Shown: positions 32,686-44,189 of the stretch, one piece after another
Layout: every line of letters begins with the position of its first letter
Numbering within the stretch: position 1 is the stretch's first letter
Assembly (NCBI RefSeq): GCF_001754075.1
Contig: NZ_MIEH01000015.1
Span: 49,485-113,484 of the forward strand
Length of the DNA: 64,000 nt
Direction: 5' to 3'
Source of the DNA: Merdimonas faecis
Lineage (GTDB): Bacteria; Bacillota; Clostridia; Lachnospirales; Lachnospiraceae
Translations under genes and position numbers: made by a program
Notes under the pieces: model-generated
The model's input: the letters and a program-made list of their open reading frames with translations, nothing else
What the model was told of the DNA's origin: nothing
Database searches by the model: none

Positions 32686-34191
32686 TTGCGAGCAATCAGT
32701 TCGGATGAGATTATCTCTATAATAAAAGAAGAAATAAGTAACTATGACGAAGTCAGCCGGAATCAGGAGGTAGGAACAGTTGTCTCTGTCGGAGACGGTA
32801 TCGCCACAATCTATGGTCTGGACCATGCAATGTATGGAGAGATCATTACCCTGGAAAACGGACTGAAGGGTATGGTTCAGGATATTAAGCAAAATGAGAT
32901 CAGCTGCATCCTGTTCGGAGATGACAGCGGAATCACACAGGGAACGAAGGCTTCCCGTACAAAGAGGCGCGCGGGAATTCCGGTAGGAGAAGGATATATC
33001 GGAAGGATCGTGGATGCGCTGGGCTCTCCGATCGACGGACGGGGAGAAATTAAGGCGGAGGATTACAGCCCGGTAGAGCAGGAGGCTCCCGGCATCGTAG
33101 AGCGTAAATCTGTCAGTGTACCGCTGGAGACTGGTATTTTGTCTATTGATTCCATGTTCCCGATCGGACGGGGACAGCGTGAGCTGATTATTGGAGACAG
33201 GCAGACGGGAAAGACATCGATTGCGCTGGATACGATTCTGAATCAGAAGGGAAAAGATGTGATCTGTATCTATGTGGCAATCGGACAGAAGGCATCTACG
33301 GTGGCACAGCTGGTAAATACACTTCGTAAAAATGACGCACTGGATTACACGACGGTATTTTGCTCAACGGCCAGTGAGTGTGCGCCGCTGCAGTATATTG
33401 TTCCTTATTCGGCGACAGCCCTGGCAGAGTATTTTATGTATCAGGGGAAGGATGTCCTGATCATTTATGACGATCTGTCCAAACATGCGGTGGCGTATCG
33501 CGCGATTTCGCTGCTGCTGGGACGTTCTCCGGGACGTGAGGCTTATCCGGGAGATGTATTCTATCTGCATTCCAGACTTCTGGAGCGCAGCAGCCGTCTG
33601 AATGAAGAAGCGGGAGGCGGTTCGATCACGGCACTGCCGATTATTGAGACCCAGGCAGGAGACGTGTCAGCTTATATTCCGACCAACGTTATTTCTATTA
33701 CTGACGGACAGATCTTCCTGGAAAGCAGCCTGTTCAATGCAGGTATGCGTCCGGCGGTCAACGTAGGACTTTCCGTATCCCGTGTGGGTGGGGCAGCGCA
33801 GACAAAAGCCATGAAAAAGGCCAGCGGAAGTATCCGTATCGATCTTGCACAGGCAAGAGAAATGGAATCGTTTACACAGTTTAGTTCTGACCTGGATGAT
33901 GCGACCAGGGAACAGTTGAAATACGGAAGCGTGCTGACAGAACTTCTGAAGCAGCCGCTGGGACATCCCCTGTCTATGCATGAGCAGGTGATCACGCTGT
34001 GTGCGGCAACGCATAAGCTGATGATGGATGTGGAAACGTCCAAAGTCAAAGAGTTCCAGAAAGAGATGCTGGCATTTTTTGACCGGGAATATCCGCAGAC
34101 CGGAGAAGCTCTGGAGAAAAAGAAAGTTCTGGATGACGAGCTGACAGAGCAGATCATTGATGCAGTGAAGAAATTTAAGGAAAGCAGATAA
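32686..34191 (+). CDS. atpA: F-type ATP synthase subunit alpha
   Basis: Non-catalytic nucleotide-binding subunit of F1, 501 aa. The N-terminal region is EEISNYDEVSRNQEVGTV. The P-loop GDRQTGKT is near residue 170. The alpha signature PAVNVGLSVSRVGGAAQ is present. TTG 32686 is preferred to GTG 32677 because ggagg (32673-32677) is then 8 bp away. It overlaps no gene and is followed 12 bp later by atpG. Confidence 0.96.
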   Translation: MRAISSDEIISIIKEEISNYDEVSRNQEVGTVVSVGDGIATIYGLDHAMYGEIITLENGLKGMVQDIKQNEISCILFGDDSGITQGTKASRTKRRAGIPVGEGYIGRIVDALGSPIDGRGEIKAEDYSPVEQEAPGIVERKSVSVPLETGILSIDSMFPIGRGQRELIIGDRQTGKTSIALDTILNQKGKDVICIYVAIGQKASTVAQLVNTLRKNDALDYTTVFCSTASECAPLQYIVPYSATALAEYFMYQGKDVLIIYDDLSKHAVAYRAISLLLGRSPGREAYPGDVFYLHSRLLERSSRLNEEAGGGSITALPIIETQAGDVSAYIPTNVISITDGQIFLESSLFNAGMRPAVNVGLSVSRVGGAAQTKAMKKASGSIRIDLAQAREMESFTQFSSDLDDATREQLKYGSVLTELLKQPLGHPLSMHEQVITLCAATHKLMMDVETSKVKEFQKEMLAFFDREYPQTGEALEKKKVLDDELTEQIIDAVKKFKESR

Positions 34192-34203
34192 GCAGGTGTA
34201 ACT

Positions 34204-36506
<2,303 letters not shown>

Positions 36507-36534
36507 GGCGCAGGTATAAGGAGTGCGGTAAGCT

Positions 36535-36951
36535 ATGGAAACATTTTCGTTAAAGATCATATCCAGTGATAAAATATTTTATGAGGGCCCATGTCAGTAT
36601 CTGACGGTTCCGGCTCCGGATGGGCAGAAGGGTGTTCTGCCCCACCATGAGAATATGGTGATTGCGGTGGATCCGGGAGAGCTTCATTTTAAAACACCTG
36701 ACGGTGAGTGGGTGACGGCCGCGGTATCCATGGGGTTTGCGGAGATCATGAACAACCGTGTGTCGGTGCTGGTGAATACAGCGGAAAGACCGGAGGATAT
36801 TGATGTGAAGCGGGCGGAAGAGGCCAAAGAAAGAGCGGAAGAACGCCTTCGTCAGAAGCAGAGCATCCAGGAGTATCATCTGTCCCAGGCATCACTTGCC
36901 CGGGCGATGGCAAGGCTAAAGGCGTCCAGGAATAAACATGGGGATATATAG
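36535..36951 (+). CDS. atpC: F-type ATP synthase subunit epsilon
   Basis: Small rotor subunit that couples gamma to the c-ring and can inhibit ATP hydrolysis, 138 aa. The N-terminal beta sandwich includes VPAPDGQKGVLPHHENMV, and the C-terminal helical hairpin (about 88-135) is intact. It is the last gene of the F-ATPase operon, followed by a terminator. Confidence 0.94.
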   Translation: METFSLKIISSDKIFYEGPCQYLTVPAPDGQKGVLPHHENMVIAVDPGELHFKTPDGEWVTAAVSMGFAEIMNNRVSVLVNTAERPEDIDVKRAEEAKERAEERLRQKQSIQEYHLSQASLARAMARLKASRNKHGDI

Positions 36952-36972
36952 GGAGGACAAGCGTCATATTTG

Positions 36973-37004
36973 GGCATGCTGCAGAAATGTGGCATGCCTT
37001 TTTT
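36973..37004 (+). terminator. Terminator of the F-type ATPase operon
   Basis: Stem GGCATGC (36973-36979) / GCATGCC (36992-36998), followed by a run of T from 36999. Confidence 0.85.
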
Positions 37005-37040
37005 GCTTTATAGGAAAATGCATGATTGAGGAAATTTGAG

Positions 37041-37066
37041 AAAAAGAAAACCCGCTGAAAAGCGGG
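37041..37066 (-). terminator. Terminator of the minus-strand IS91/small ORF unit
   Basis: Read on the minus strand: stem CCCGC / GCGGG (37051-37066) with a TTTTCA loop, followed by TTTTCTTTTT. Confidence 0.8.
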
Positions 37067-37089
37067 CATGGCAATTAGACGGTTCAGGG

Positions 37090-37284
37090 TCAGAAGATGT
37101 AAAAACCTTCCTCACCGAAATCGTCATCATCCAGATCATCAAATTCGTGTAAGAAATAATCCATGTCCAAAAGGTCGTCATCACTCATGTCGCGGACTTC
37201 ATCAGAGGTCATGCCTTCTGGAGGATTTTTCATATACTGTTCCCGAAGTTCCTTTGCAAGTTCTGCCTCAGTGACTCGTTTCAT
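37090..37284 (-). CDS. Small acidic protein downstream of an IS91-type transposase
   Basis: A 64-aa protein from ATG 37284, which has an upstream ggagacgg RBS. An in-frame ORF extends further upstream into the transposase gene but has no clear RBS. The N-terminal half is helical and basic (KRVTEAELAKELREQYMKNP). The C-terminal half is very acidic, rich in Asp (DDDLLDMDYFLHEFDDLDDD in pieces). It has no recognised domain. It lies 55 bp after the transposase stop, on the same strand, and ends at a terminator, so it may be a passenger of the element or an older neighbour. Confidence 0.6.
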   Translation of the reverse strand: MKRVTEAELAKELREQYMKNPPEGMTSDEVRDMSDDDLLDMDYFLHEFDDLDDDDFGEEGFYIF

Positions 37285-37339
37285 ATTGACCGTCTCCGTT
37301 TCTGTATCAGATATCTTGATTGTACCATGCAGCAGGAGA

Positions 37340-38506
37340 CTATGGAAGAGAAGAAAAAGCGGCAGGGGATCGGCACCGGTGCTTTCGCATGGCCCTTTCA
37401 TATAATTCGTGCAAAGGAACGGGTTTGTGGTTGAAATATAATTCAAGAAACAGCATGGGCGTACCGCAGGAAGGACATTTTAAAGGGTCATATCCGAAGG
37501 AAAGCAGGATGGAATCCCGCCAACGGTTAAAAGAAAGAAATATTTTATGCTTGTCCCTTGAGATAGCCCTGTGAAGATATCTGTCAGATTTACGATGTCT
37601 GGCATAAATCCCATAATAACGGATCATTTTGAAATGTTTTTCCGGGATATGCTGGGTGAGGCGTGCCATGAAATCAAGAACGGGGATGGTTTCCGTGACC
37701 AGCTTCCCGTCTTCATGGCGGTTGTAATGAAACGTAACAAATTCGCCGTCATAGGAGTCAATACGTGAAGTAGCGATAACTGGTCTGCCAAGGTAACGGC
37801 CAATGTATTTGATCACTTGGGAAGGATTACATTTATTGGGCATGGCTCGGACATAAAACCCATTTTTGTGGTCGGCATAGACAGAAGCCTTAAGCTTTTT
37901 AAAGGAATCGCCGATTTTGGAATGCAATTCGTTCAAAAGGGCGGTCTGAAAGGAGTCACGCAAGAGTTTGTAGTTGAAGTGTTTTTTATGACGCCAGCGA
38001 AGAGAATTCCCAACCCCGCCTTCAGAAACGAGACAATGGATATGGGGATTCCATTTCAGGTCCCTGCCAAAGGCATGAAGGACACAGATAAACCCAGGAG
38101 TAAAGAGTTCGGATTTGTTATCTTTATGGAACATACGAGAGACAACACTGTTAACGGAAGAGAAAAGGCTGTTTAAAAGAGAACGGTCAGATAAGAACAA
38201 AGGACGGAGTTCCCTGGCGATAGTGAAAACGCAATGGCGATGCTGGACATTGATGATCTTAAAAGACATAGAGGTAGTCCTGTCAATGGCATACATGTTG
38301 CCGCAGGAAGGACAGAAGCGGGAATGACAGCGGAAGGGGACAAATTTGAAATTTCGGCAGGAAGGGCAGGCATACATGGCGCCGCCAAAAGAGGGGTCGC
38401 CGCAATGGATCATTTTTTCTACATTTTCAATGACAGAGTCACGGGGATGTTGGATATAGAGCATTTCTTCAAAATGGTCTGTAAAAATTTTTTGTAGGAT
38501 ATTCAT
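37340..38506 (-). CDS. IS91-family transposase (HUH, Y2 type)
   Basis: Rolling-circle transposase, 388 aa from ATG 38506. The N-terminal zinc-binding region has CGDPSFGGAMYACPSC and CHSRFCPSCG (residues about 35-69). The HUH motif is HIH at 155-157 (WNPHIHCLV). The catalytic tyrosine pair lies in YIGRY (Tyr234 and Tyr238). The start is chosen at MNILQKIF, which is how IS91 proteins begin; the frame is open further upstream. Element ends were not defined. IS91 elements have no terminal inverted repeats or target duplication, so ends need comparison with other copies. Confidence 0.9.
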   Translation of the reverse strand: MNILQKIFTDHFEEMLYIQHPRDSVIENVEKMIHCGDPSFGGAMYACPSCRNFKFVPFRCHSRFCPSCGNMYAIDRTTSMSFKIINVQHRHCVFTIARELRPLFLSDRSLLNSLFSSVNSVVSRMFHKDNKSELFTPGFICVLHAFGRDLKWNPHIHCLVSEGGVGNSLRWRHKKHFNYKLLRDSFQTALLNELHSKIGDSFKKLKASVYADHKNGFYVRAMPNKCNPSQVIKYIGRYLGRPVIATSRIDSYDGEFVTFHYNRHEDGKLVTETIPVLDFMARLTQHIPEKHFKMIRYYGIYARHRKSDRYLHRAISRDKHKIFLSFNRWRDSILLSFGYDPLKCPSCGTPMLFLELYFNHKPVPLHELYERAMRKHRCRSPAAFSSLP

Positions 38507-38541
38507 AAGACTATTATGAGGGAAAAAGACGCAAAAAGTAA

Positions 38542-38599
38542 CCCCTAATCCCCTCAAGATTGAGGGGTAGGGGAGTTGAAGTGTCGAAGACACTTTTTT
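38542..38599. other. Hairpin pair upstream of the IS91-type transposase
   Basis: A stem CCCCTA-CCCCTCAA / TTGAGGGG-TAGGGG (38542-38573) is followed by AGTGTC-GAA-GACACT and a T-run (38580-38599), an intrinsic terminator on the plus strand. The hairpins lie 36 bp upstream of the transposase start, where an IS91-type end could be. That is inference. The rest of the 384-bp gap (38600-38890) holds the promoter at 38694-38722 and no ORF with support. Confidence 0.5.
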
Positions 38600-38693
38600 A
38601 CGCTTGCGACAAGCCAAAGTCTGGGCTTGCCGAAGCCTTGGCGATTGCTTACAATTCCGGAATGTACCTTTTGTCTCTTCTGAGAAAAAGAAG

Positions 38694-38722
38694 TTGCCTG
38701 CCGTTTTTGTATGTGCTATAGT
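38694..38722 (+). promoter_or_regulatory. Promoter upstream of the Rpn-type gene
   Basis: TTGCCT (38694-38699), 17 bp, TATAGT (38717-38722). It is the best plus-strand promoter before the ORF at 38891. Confidence 0.5.
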
Positions 38723-38890
38723 TAGCGTATCAATATCGGCGCTGTTCTGGCGTCGGAGCTTCTTCTCTACATAAAGCAAGAGAAGAATTCATTTAGCCGA
38801 AAGGCGTTCATTTTTTCGGAAGCTTCTGATCTGAAGCACGATACCCGTAAATGAAAAAGCGATTGAAAAAAGAATAAAGGAGGAGACGGA

Positions 38891-39874
38891 ATGGCGAATA
38901 TTCTGCAAAAGTATTTTCCAATGATACGTACAAGGGAGGAGGTGTGGCAGGAGATTTCCGAAAAAGAAAAACTTCTGGAGATTTACCAGCAGTGGAACAG
39001 AGAGCAGCAGGAGGAATTTTTGGAATTTTGCACCGGGAACAAGGGAATTAAGATTCTATATGACGCATTTTTCAAGGAAATTTTAAACCCGGAAAATGCT
39101 CCGGAAAGACTGGAAGAGTTTCTGTCCTTGATACTGGAGCAGAAAGTGAAGATTTTAAAGGTGTTGCCTAATGATACAGTGCGGATTGCAGATGAAAGCT
39201 CTCTGGTTATCATGGATATTGTGATAGAGATGGAAGATCACAGTATTGCAAATGTGGAGGTGCAGAAGATCGGGTATCTCTTCGCCGGGCAGAGAAGTGC
39301 CTGTTATTCGGCAGATCTGCTTTTGAGACAGTACAAACGAGTAAAAGGAGAGAAAGGAAAGACATTCAGTTACAGAGATATTAAGAAAGTCTATACAATA
39401 GTTTTATATGAAAAAAGCCCCAGAGAATTTAAAGATTTTCCTAAAGATTATATCCATCATTTTTCGCAGAAATCGGATACTGGCGTAGAGATGGAGCTCC
39501 TTCAGGAATACGTTTACATTCCGCTTGACGTATTTCGGGATATTGTGCACAATAAAGGTATCAGAAACAAGTTGGAAGCATGGCTCGAATTTCTTAGTAC
39601 AGACAGCCCGGAGGAGATCGCAGAATTGGTGGAAGCCTACCCGGAGTTTAGGAAGCTGTATGCAGAGGTTTACGGCCTGTGCCTGAATGTGGAGAGGGTG
39701 ATGGAAATGTTTTCAAAGGAACTGCAGGAGCTGGACCGCAATACAGTGCAGTATATGATCGATGAGATGCAGGAAGAAATTGATGAGCAGAGACGGAAAC
39801 TGGATGAGAAGGAAGCGTTGATCCTGAGTCTTCAAGAGGAAATAAAGCAGTTGAAGCAGGAGCATGAAAAATAG
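38891..39874 (+). CDS. Rpn / PDDEXK_2-family nuclease-like protein
   Basis: A 327-aa protein of the Rpn (recombination-promoting nuclease) / PD-(D/E)XK transposase-like family. The family core is LVIMDIVIEMEDHSIANVEVQK in pieces (about residues 98-120), giving the D...ExQ metal site, followed by RSACYSADLLLRQYKRVKGE. The C-terminus is a Glu/Gln/Lys-rich coiled coil (about 285-327). RBS aaaggaggag precedes ATG 38891. Rpn proteins are linked to DNA cleavage and horizontal transfer. The neighbouring IS91-type gene is in the opposite orientation. Confidence 0.85.
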   Translation: MANILQKYFPMIRTREEVWQEISEKEKLLEIYQQWNREQQEEFLEFCTGNKGIKILYDAFFKEILNPENAPERLEEFLSLILEQKVKILKVLPNDTVRIADESSLVIMDIVIEMEDHSIANVEVQKIGYLFAGQRSACYSADLLLRQYKRVKGEKGKTFSYRDIKKVYTIVLYEKSPREFKDFPKDYIHHFSQKSDTGVEMELLQEYVYIPLDVFRDIVHNKGIRNKLEAWLEFLSTDSPEEIAELVEAYPEFRKLYAEVYGLCLNVERVMEMFSKELQELDRNTVQYMIDEMQEEIDEQRRKLDEKEALILSLQEEIKQLKQEHEK

Positions 39875-40060
39875 CATTTAAATAGGACTGCTCTTGGGAG
39901 GAGTGCAGTCCTGAGGAAAAAGTTATGAAAAAGATTTTGTGTTCAATTTCTTGAACAATTATAGTATAGATAAAGTTTGTGATGATTCTGTGTTTAAAAT
40001 AAGAAAAAATTGTAAACAAACTTTGAAAACTTAAGAACTTTTTCTGTGCATGTATGAAGA

Positions 40061-40942
40061 TCACACATGGAAAAGCTCTTGGATAAGCCCAAGGAGAGCC
40101 TCCTCAAATAAGTGATCCTTTTTCCACACGATAGAGATTTCATGGCGGATATCCCAGCCGGGAAGAGGGATCCGGCGGATCGCACCACTTTTTAAGTCCT
40201 CCTTGACCGCAGTCTCATAGAGAAAAGTGATACCACAGCTGTTTTGCACCATATCTATAATGGTGTTCATATTACCGATGGTGGTAATGTGCCGAAAATT
40301 TTCAATACCAAGGTCATATTCGGCCAGGGCATCCTCCAGGATCCGGCGGGTGCCGGAGCCGGATTCCCGGACAAGAAGACGTTCCGAAGTCAGATCCAGA
40401 AGACTTCGGGGCGTCTTTTTGAATACATGCCGTTCCCCGCAGATGGGAATGAAGCGTTCGTTGACATAGGGGACATGACGGTATAAATGGCGGGGATAGT
40501 TCCCCTCCAGGATGGCAAAATCAATTTCGCCGGCATCCAGCTTTTGCAGGAGAAGCTCTGTATTTGCCACGGTCACGGAAAGATCCGAGTCCGGGTGGGC
40601 CGCCAGGAAATGGGACAGTGGCTCGGCGATCATGAACTCTCCCACGGTCAGAGTCGCACCAAAGTGGACGCGATATTTAAGATCTGTGATCGACATAAGT
40701 TGTTCTTTTAAGTACATTTCGTTGTTGTAGAGCGAAGTCAGGGAATCCCGGAGCAGGATTCCTGCTTCCGTAAGAAAGATCCGTTTTCCTTGGAAGCGGA
40801 AAGCCTGGACCTGGTAATAGTCCTCGATATACTGAATGTGCTGCGACACCGCGGGCTGGGAAATGTGAAGCTTCTGCGCCGCACGGGTAAAATTTAATTC
40901 ATCACAAACAGTAAGAAATGTCAAAACACGATGATCAAGCAT
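40061..40942 (-). CDS. LysR-family transcriptional regulator
   Basis: A 293-aa LysR regulator from ATG 40942. The N-terminal winged HTH (NFTRAAQKLHISQPAVSQHIQ, residues about 16-36) is followed by the substrate-binding domain (about 90-290). The RBS AAGGAGG lies 5 bp upstream and is itself partly inside the right arm (minus-strand view) of the palindrome at 40950-41001. It is divergent from the YeiH-like exporter, the same arrangement as yeiE-yeiH in enterobacteria, so it probably controls that gene. The effector is unknown. Confidence 0.92.
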   Translation of the reverse strand: MLDHRVLTFLTVCDELNFTRAAQKLHISQPAVSQHIQYIEDYYQVQAFRFQGKRIFLTEAGILLRDSLTSLYNNEMYLKEQLMSITDLKYRVHFGATLTVGEFMIAEPLSHFLAAHPDSDLSVTVANTELLLQKLDAGEIDFAILEGNYPRHLYRHVPYVNERFIPICGERHVFKKTPRSLLDLTSERLLVRESGSGTRRILEDALAEYDLGIENFRHITTIGNMNTIIDMVQNSCGITFLYETAVKEDLKSGAIRRIPLPGWDIRHEISIVWKKDHLFEEALLGLIQELFHV

Positions 40943-40949
40943 GGCTACC

Positions 40950-41001
40950 TCCTTCAATGGGGACGGGGGATTTCTGGAAATCCCCCGTCCCCATTGAAGG
41001 A
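40950..41001. repeat. GGGGACGGGGGATTT palindrome, copy 3
   Basis: Perfect 24-bp inverted repeat (40950-40973 and 40978-41001) around CTGG. The core is identical to copies 1 and 2, with a different outer arm (TCCTTCAAT). On the minus strand its end supplies part of the LysR-gene RBS, so the hairpin would sequester it. A TGTGGATA-type motif lies downstream near 41078-41110. Confidence 0.85.
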
Positions 41002-41133
41002 ATAATAACATATTTTTATCGAAAAATAAAGATTTATAATTTTACATTATGATAATCGTGTGTTATGATTTGTTTCGTGAAAAATGTGGAAAGTTATGTG
41101 GATATGTATGTGAGTGAAATGTGGAGGGCGAAT

Positions 41134-42165
41134 ATGAGTTTTGTGAGTAAGAACTGGAAGGGAATTTTGGTTTGCTTTTGTATCGCGGTGCCGTCCTGGC
41201 TGCTGGGTCAGCGTTTTCCGATCATTGGGGGACCGGTGATCGCGATCCTGGCGGGGATGGTTCTGACGCTGGGGATCAGGGATAAGAGCGCCCTGGAAAG
41301 TGGCATTAAATATACATCTAAAAAGATCCTGCAGTATGCGGTGATCCTTTTGGGATTTGGCCTGAATCTACAGGTGATTCTTCAGACGGGAAAACAGTCT
41401 TTGCCGATTATTTTCTCAACGATTGCCACATCTTTGATTATTGCCTATGTTTTGCATAGGGCAATGCGTATTCCGGGAAAGATATCGACGCTGGTGGGGG
41501 TAGGATCTTCGATCTGCGGAGGCTCTGCCATTGCGGCGACGGCGCCGGTCATTGATGCGGACGATGAGGAAGTGGCGCAGGCGATTTCGGTAATTTTCTT
41601 TTTCAACGTGCTGGCGGCGATTTTGTTTCCGACATTGGGAGGTTTCCTCGGCTTTGCAACAAATTCTGGAGAAGCGTTTGGGGTATTCGCCGGAACGGCG
41701 GTAAATGATACCTCGTCTGTAACCGCAGCGGCCTCCACCTGGGACAGCCTGTATGGGCTGGGCAGCCAGACGCTCGATAAGGCGGTGACGGTAAAACTGA
41801 CCCGGACTCTGGCAATTATTCCGATTACGCTGGTGCTGGCGCTGATCCGTACAAGACGGGAAAAAGGCGAGGGTGCCGGGAAGGTTTCTATCAGGCAGGT
41901 GTTCCCGTTTTTTATCCTGTTTTTCATCGGTGCATCCGTGATTACCACAGCTGCAACAGCGGCAGGCGTGCCGGCAGATGTGTTTGCGCCGTTGAAGGAA
42001 CTGTCTAAGTTTTTTATTGTGATGGCGATGGCGGCAATCGGCCTGAATACCAATATTGTGAAGCTGGTAAAGACCGGAGGCAAACCGATTCTGATGGGAA
42101 TGGCGTGCTGGATCGGGATCACAGTGGTAAGTCTTGCTATGCAGCATGTGTTAGGGATCTGGTAG
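41134..42165 (+). CDS. YeiH/UPF0324-family membrane transporter
   Basis: A 343-aa integral membrane protein with about ten helices, of the UPF0324/YeiH family of putative sulfate or sulfite-related exporters. Characteristic pieces are [40 protein letters not shown] and [15 protein letters not shown], with the C-terminal [11 protein letters not shown] 41134 follows ggaggg. Earlier in-frame starts would add a non-conserved hydrophilic stretch. It is divergent from the LysR gene and ends at a bidirectional terminator. Confidence 0.92.
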   Translation: MSFVSKNWKGILVCFCIAVPSWLLGQRFPIIGGPVIAILAGMVLTLGIRDKSALESGIKYTSKKILQYAVILLGFGLNLQVILQTGKQSLPIIFSTIATSLIIAYVLHRAMRIPGKISTLVGVGSSICGGSAIAATAPVIDADDEEVAQAISVIFFFNVLAAILFPTLGGFLGFATNSGEAFGVFAGTAVNDTSSVTAAASTWDSLYGLGSQTLDKAVTVKLTRTLAIIPITLVLALIRTRREKGEGAGKVSIRQVFPFFILFFIGASVITTAATAAGVPADVFAPLKELSKFFIVMAMAAIGLNTNIVKLVKTGGKPILMGMACWIGITVVSLAMQHVLGIW

Positions 42166-42219
42166 AAAGACGCAGGATAAGAGAAAGAAAACTTTGAAAA
42201 AAGACTTGATAACAAAATA

Positions 42220-42300
42220 AAAATACCACCTTGAATATGTGCGGGATCGCAGAATTAAAATTTGCGATAGCCCGTACGGAAAGACCAGGGTGGTATTTTG
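42220..42300. terminator. Bidirectional terminator between the convergent YeiH and SDR genes
   Basis: Outer stem AAAATACCACC (from 42220) with GGTGGTATTTT (to about 42299), and an inner GCGGG...CCCGT and TCGCA/TGCGA structure. A-rich and T-rich flanks on both sides allow termination in either direction. Confidence 0.7.
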
Positions 42301-42313
42301 GCTTTTTTCCTAT

Positions 42314-43057
42314 TTATAACGTAGTAAACAGATCGATGCACTGCCCGGTCATCACGTCCGGAGCATCGCAGAGCAGGTAGACAATGGCTCTGGCCACGTC
42401 GTCGGCGCTGCCCATAACGGCATCGTCCTGTCCCACAGAGTGGTTGTAAACCCGTTGGCCCGGCGTATCTACCATGCCGGGAGCAACAGCGTTGACCTGG
42501 ATGCCGTATTCCTGAGTCTGGATAGCAGCAGTTTTGGTCATGGTAACGATTCCGCCCTTGGCTACAGAATAGGCGCCCATTTGAGAGGCAATGCGGCCCA
42601 TGCGGGAGGATACGCTGACGATCTTGCCGCTTCCCTGACGGATCATGACAGGAATCACATGCTTCATGCATAAGAAAGGAATCCGAAGGTTGGTGCGGAT
42701 AATCTGATCCCACTGCTCTTCGCTCCACTCCCAGAGCCGGATCGCCTGATGTTCCCTGCCTTCATAAATTTCCTTCGGATAGCCGCCCGCATTGTTGATT
42801 AGGATATCGATACGGCCATACATCTGCAGGACGCTGTCCACCATAGATGCGGCCTGTTCTCCGCAGGTCAGGTCCCGGGAGAGCGAGGATGCTGTTCCGC
42901 CCTTTTCCCGGATCAGCCGTACTGTTTCATCCAGGTCGGACTGTGTACGGGCGACTGCGACAACAGTGGCTCCTTCGGCTGCCGCGGCAAGTGCGGCGGC
43001 CCGGCCGATTCCCTTTCCGGCACCGGTGACGATGGCGACTTTATCTTTTAATCTCAT
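42314..43057 (-). CDS. Short-chain dehydrogenase/reductase
   Basis: Cytosolic NAD(P)-dependent oxidoreductase of the classical SDR family, 247 aa. The cofactor motif TGAGKGIG is at about 11-18, NNAG at about 88-91, the catalytic Ser in SVSSRMG, and the YSVAK Tyr-Lys pair. The insertion ending in EHQAIRLWEWSEEQWD is family-typical. It lies downstream of aroB (26-bp gap) and may be co-transcribed with the aromatic genes, but its substrate cannot be read from sequence. Confidence 0.9.
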   Translation of the reverse strand: MRLKDKVAIVTGAGKGIGRAAALAAAAEGATVVAVARTQSDLDETVRLIREKGGTASSLSRDLTCGEQAASMVDSVLQMYGRIDILINNAGGYPKEIYEGREHQAIRLWEWSEEQWDQIIRTNLRIPFLCMKHVIPVMIRQGSGKIVSVSSRMGRIASQMGAYSVAKGGIVTMTKTAAIQTQEYGIQVNAVAPGMVDTPGQRVYNHSVGQDDAVMGSADDVARAIVYLLCDAPDVMTGQCIDLFTTL

Positions 43058-43083
43058 TTATATCCCTCCAATAGCTGTAAATA

Positions 43084-44142
43084 TTATACGATCCGGTCAC
43101 TGTGGAAGAAATCAACGGAAGCCGGATAGATACGGCTGACGCCGATTTCGTTCAGCAGGATCAGGTTCAATTTATTATTCAGATTTTTTTTGTCCCGGGT
43201 CATGGCCTCTGTTAACTCTGTAAGAGGGATTCCGCAGGAATGGGGAAGGCCGTAAATATCAAGGACCTTCAGGATCTGATCTGCGGTTCCGGGACGGGTC
43301 AGGTTTTCCTGTTCTGCCAGCAAAGAAATCTGATACATGCCGATGCTGACCGCTTCACCGTGGCTTTCCCGCTCATAGTGGTGGAATTGCTCGATAGCGT
43401 GGGCCAGGGTATGACCAAAATTTAGGAGCATCCGCTCGCCGGTATCGAATTGATCCTTTTCCACAACGCAGCGCTTGATGTCGACGCAGCGGCCGATAAT
43501 TTCGGCGAGTCTGGGCTTCAGATCCTCAAATGAACTGTAGGAGGCAAGCAGGTCGAAAAGCTCCCGGTCCTTGATGCATCCATATTTTATGACTTCGCCC
43601 ATGCCGTCGTTTACGAATCTGGTGTCCAGGGTGTCAAGGACCGAGGGATCGATCAGGACCAGGGAGGGCTGATAAAAGGCTCCTACCAGATTTTTTCCCT
43701 GAGGAAGATCAACGGCCACTTTTCCCCCTACGGAGGAATCCACCTGTGCAAGGAGAGAGGTGGGTATCTGTGCCAGCTTTACGCCGCGCAGATAGCTGGC
43801 GGCGGCAAATCCTGCCAGGTCGCCGATGACACCTCCGCCAAGAGCAATGACCAGGTCGCTACGGGAAATTCCGGCGTCCAGCATGGCACTGTAAAGCACA
43901 GGAAGAGTCTTGAAGTTTTTTGTAGTTTCCCCGTGGGGAAGCTCCAGGTGGAAACATTCATACTGGGCTTCCAGATTAGCTTTCAGAGCGCTGCCATACC
44001 GGGGATAGACCTGGTCATCAGAGATGATCATGATCCTTTTCCCGGAAAATATTTTCGAAATGTAGGTAAGGGCATGTTCCAGAATATGGTTTTCAATATA
44101 AATAGGGTAGCTGTCTGCCCCCAGGTTTACGGTAAGTTTCAT
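43084..44142 (-). CDS. aroB: 3-dehydroquinate synthase
   Basis: Second step of the shikimate pathway, converting DAHP to 3-dehydroquinate with NAD+ and a metal ion, 352 aa from ATG 44142. Motifs: the NAD-binding GGGVIGDLAGF, ASYLRGV, QVDSSVGGK, and the metal ligands in GEVIKYG and NFGHTLAHAIE. An in-frame ATG 24 bp upstream is possible, but the RBS aaaggggacg fits 44142. The gene lies 47 bp downstream of aroF. Confidence 0.95.
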   Translation of the reverse strand: MKLTVNLGADSYPIYIENHILEHALTYISKIFSGKRIMIISDDQVYPRYGSALKANLEAQYECFHLELPHGETTKNFKTLPVLYSAMLDAGISRSDLVIALGGGVIGDLAGFAAASYLRGVKLAQIPTSLLAQVDSSVGGKVAVDLPQGKNLVGAFYQPSLVLIDPSVLDTLDTRFVNDGMGEVIKYGCIKDRELFDLLASYSSFEDLKPRLAEIIGRCVDIKRCVVEKDQFDTGERMLLNFGHTLAHAIEQFHHYERESHGEAVSIGMYQISLLAEQENLTRPGTADQILKVLDIYGLPHSCGIPLTELTEAMTRDKKNLNNKLNLILLNEIGVSRIYPASVDFFHSDRIV

Positions 44143-44189
44143 AATCCGCGTCCCCTTTCTTAGCATCTGCTTTTGGGAATTAGCTGTAA

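Noticed and set aside
39884..39912. Terminator AGGACTGC/GCAGTCCT between the Rpn and LysR genes
   Set aside because: The stem is real, but no T-run follows on either strand, so it is not listed as a terminator.
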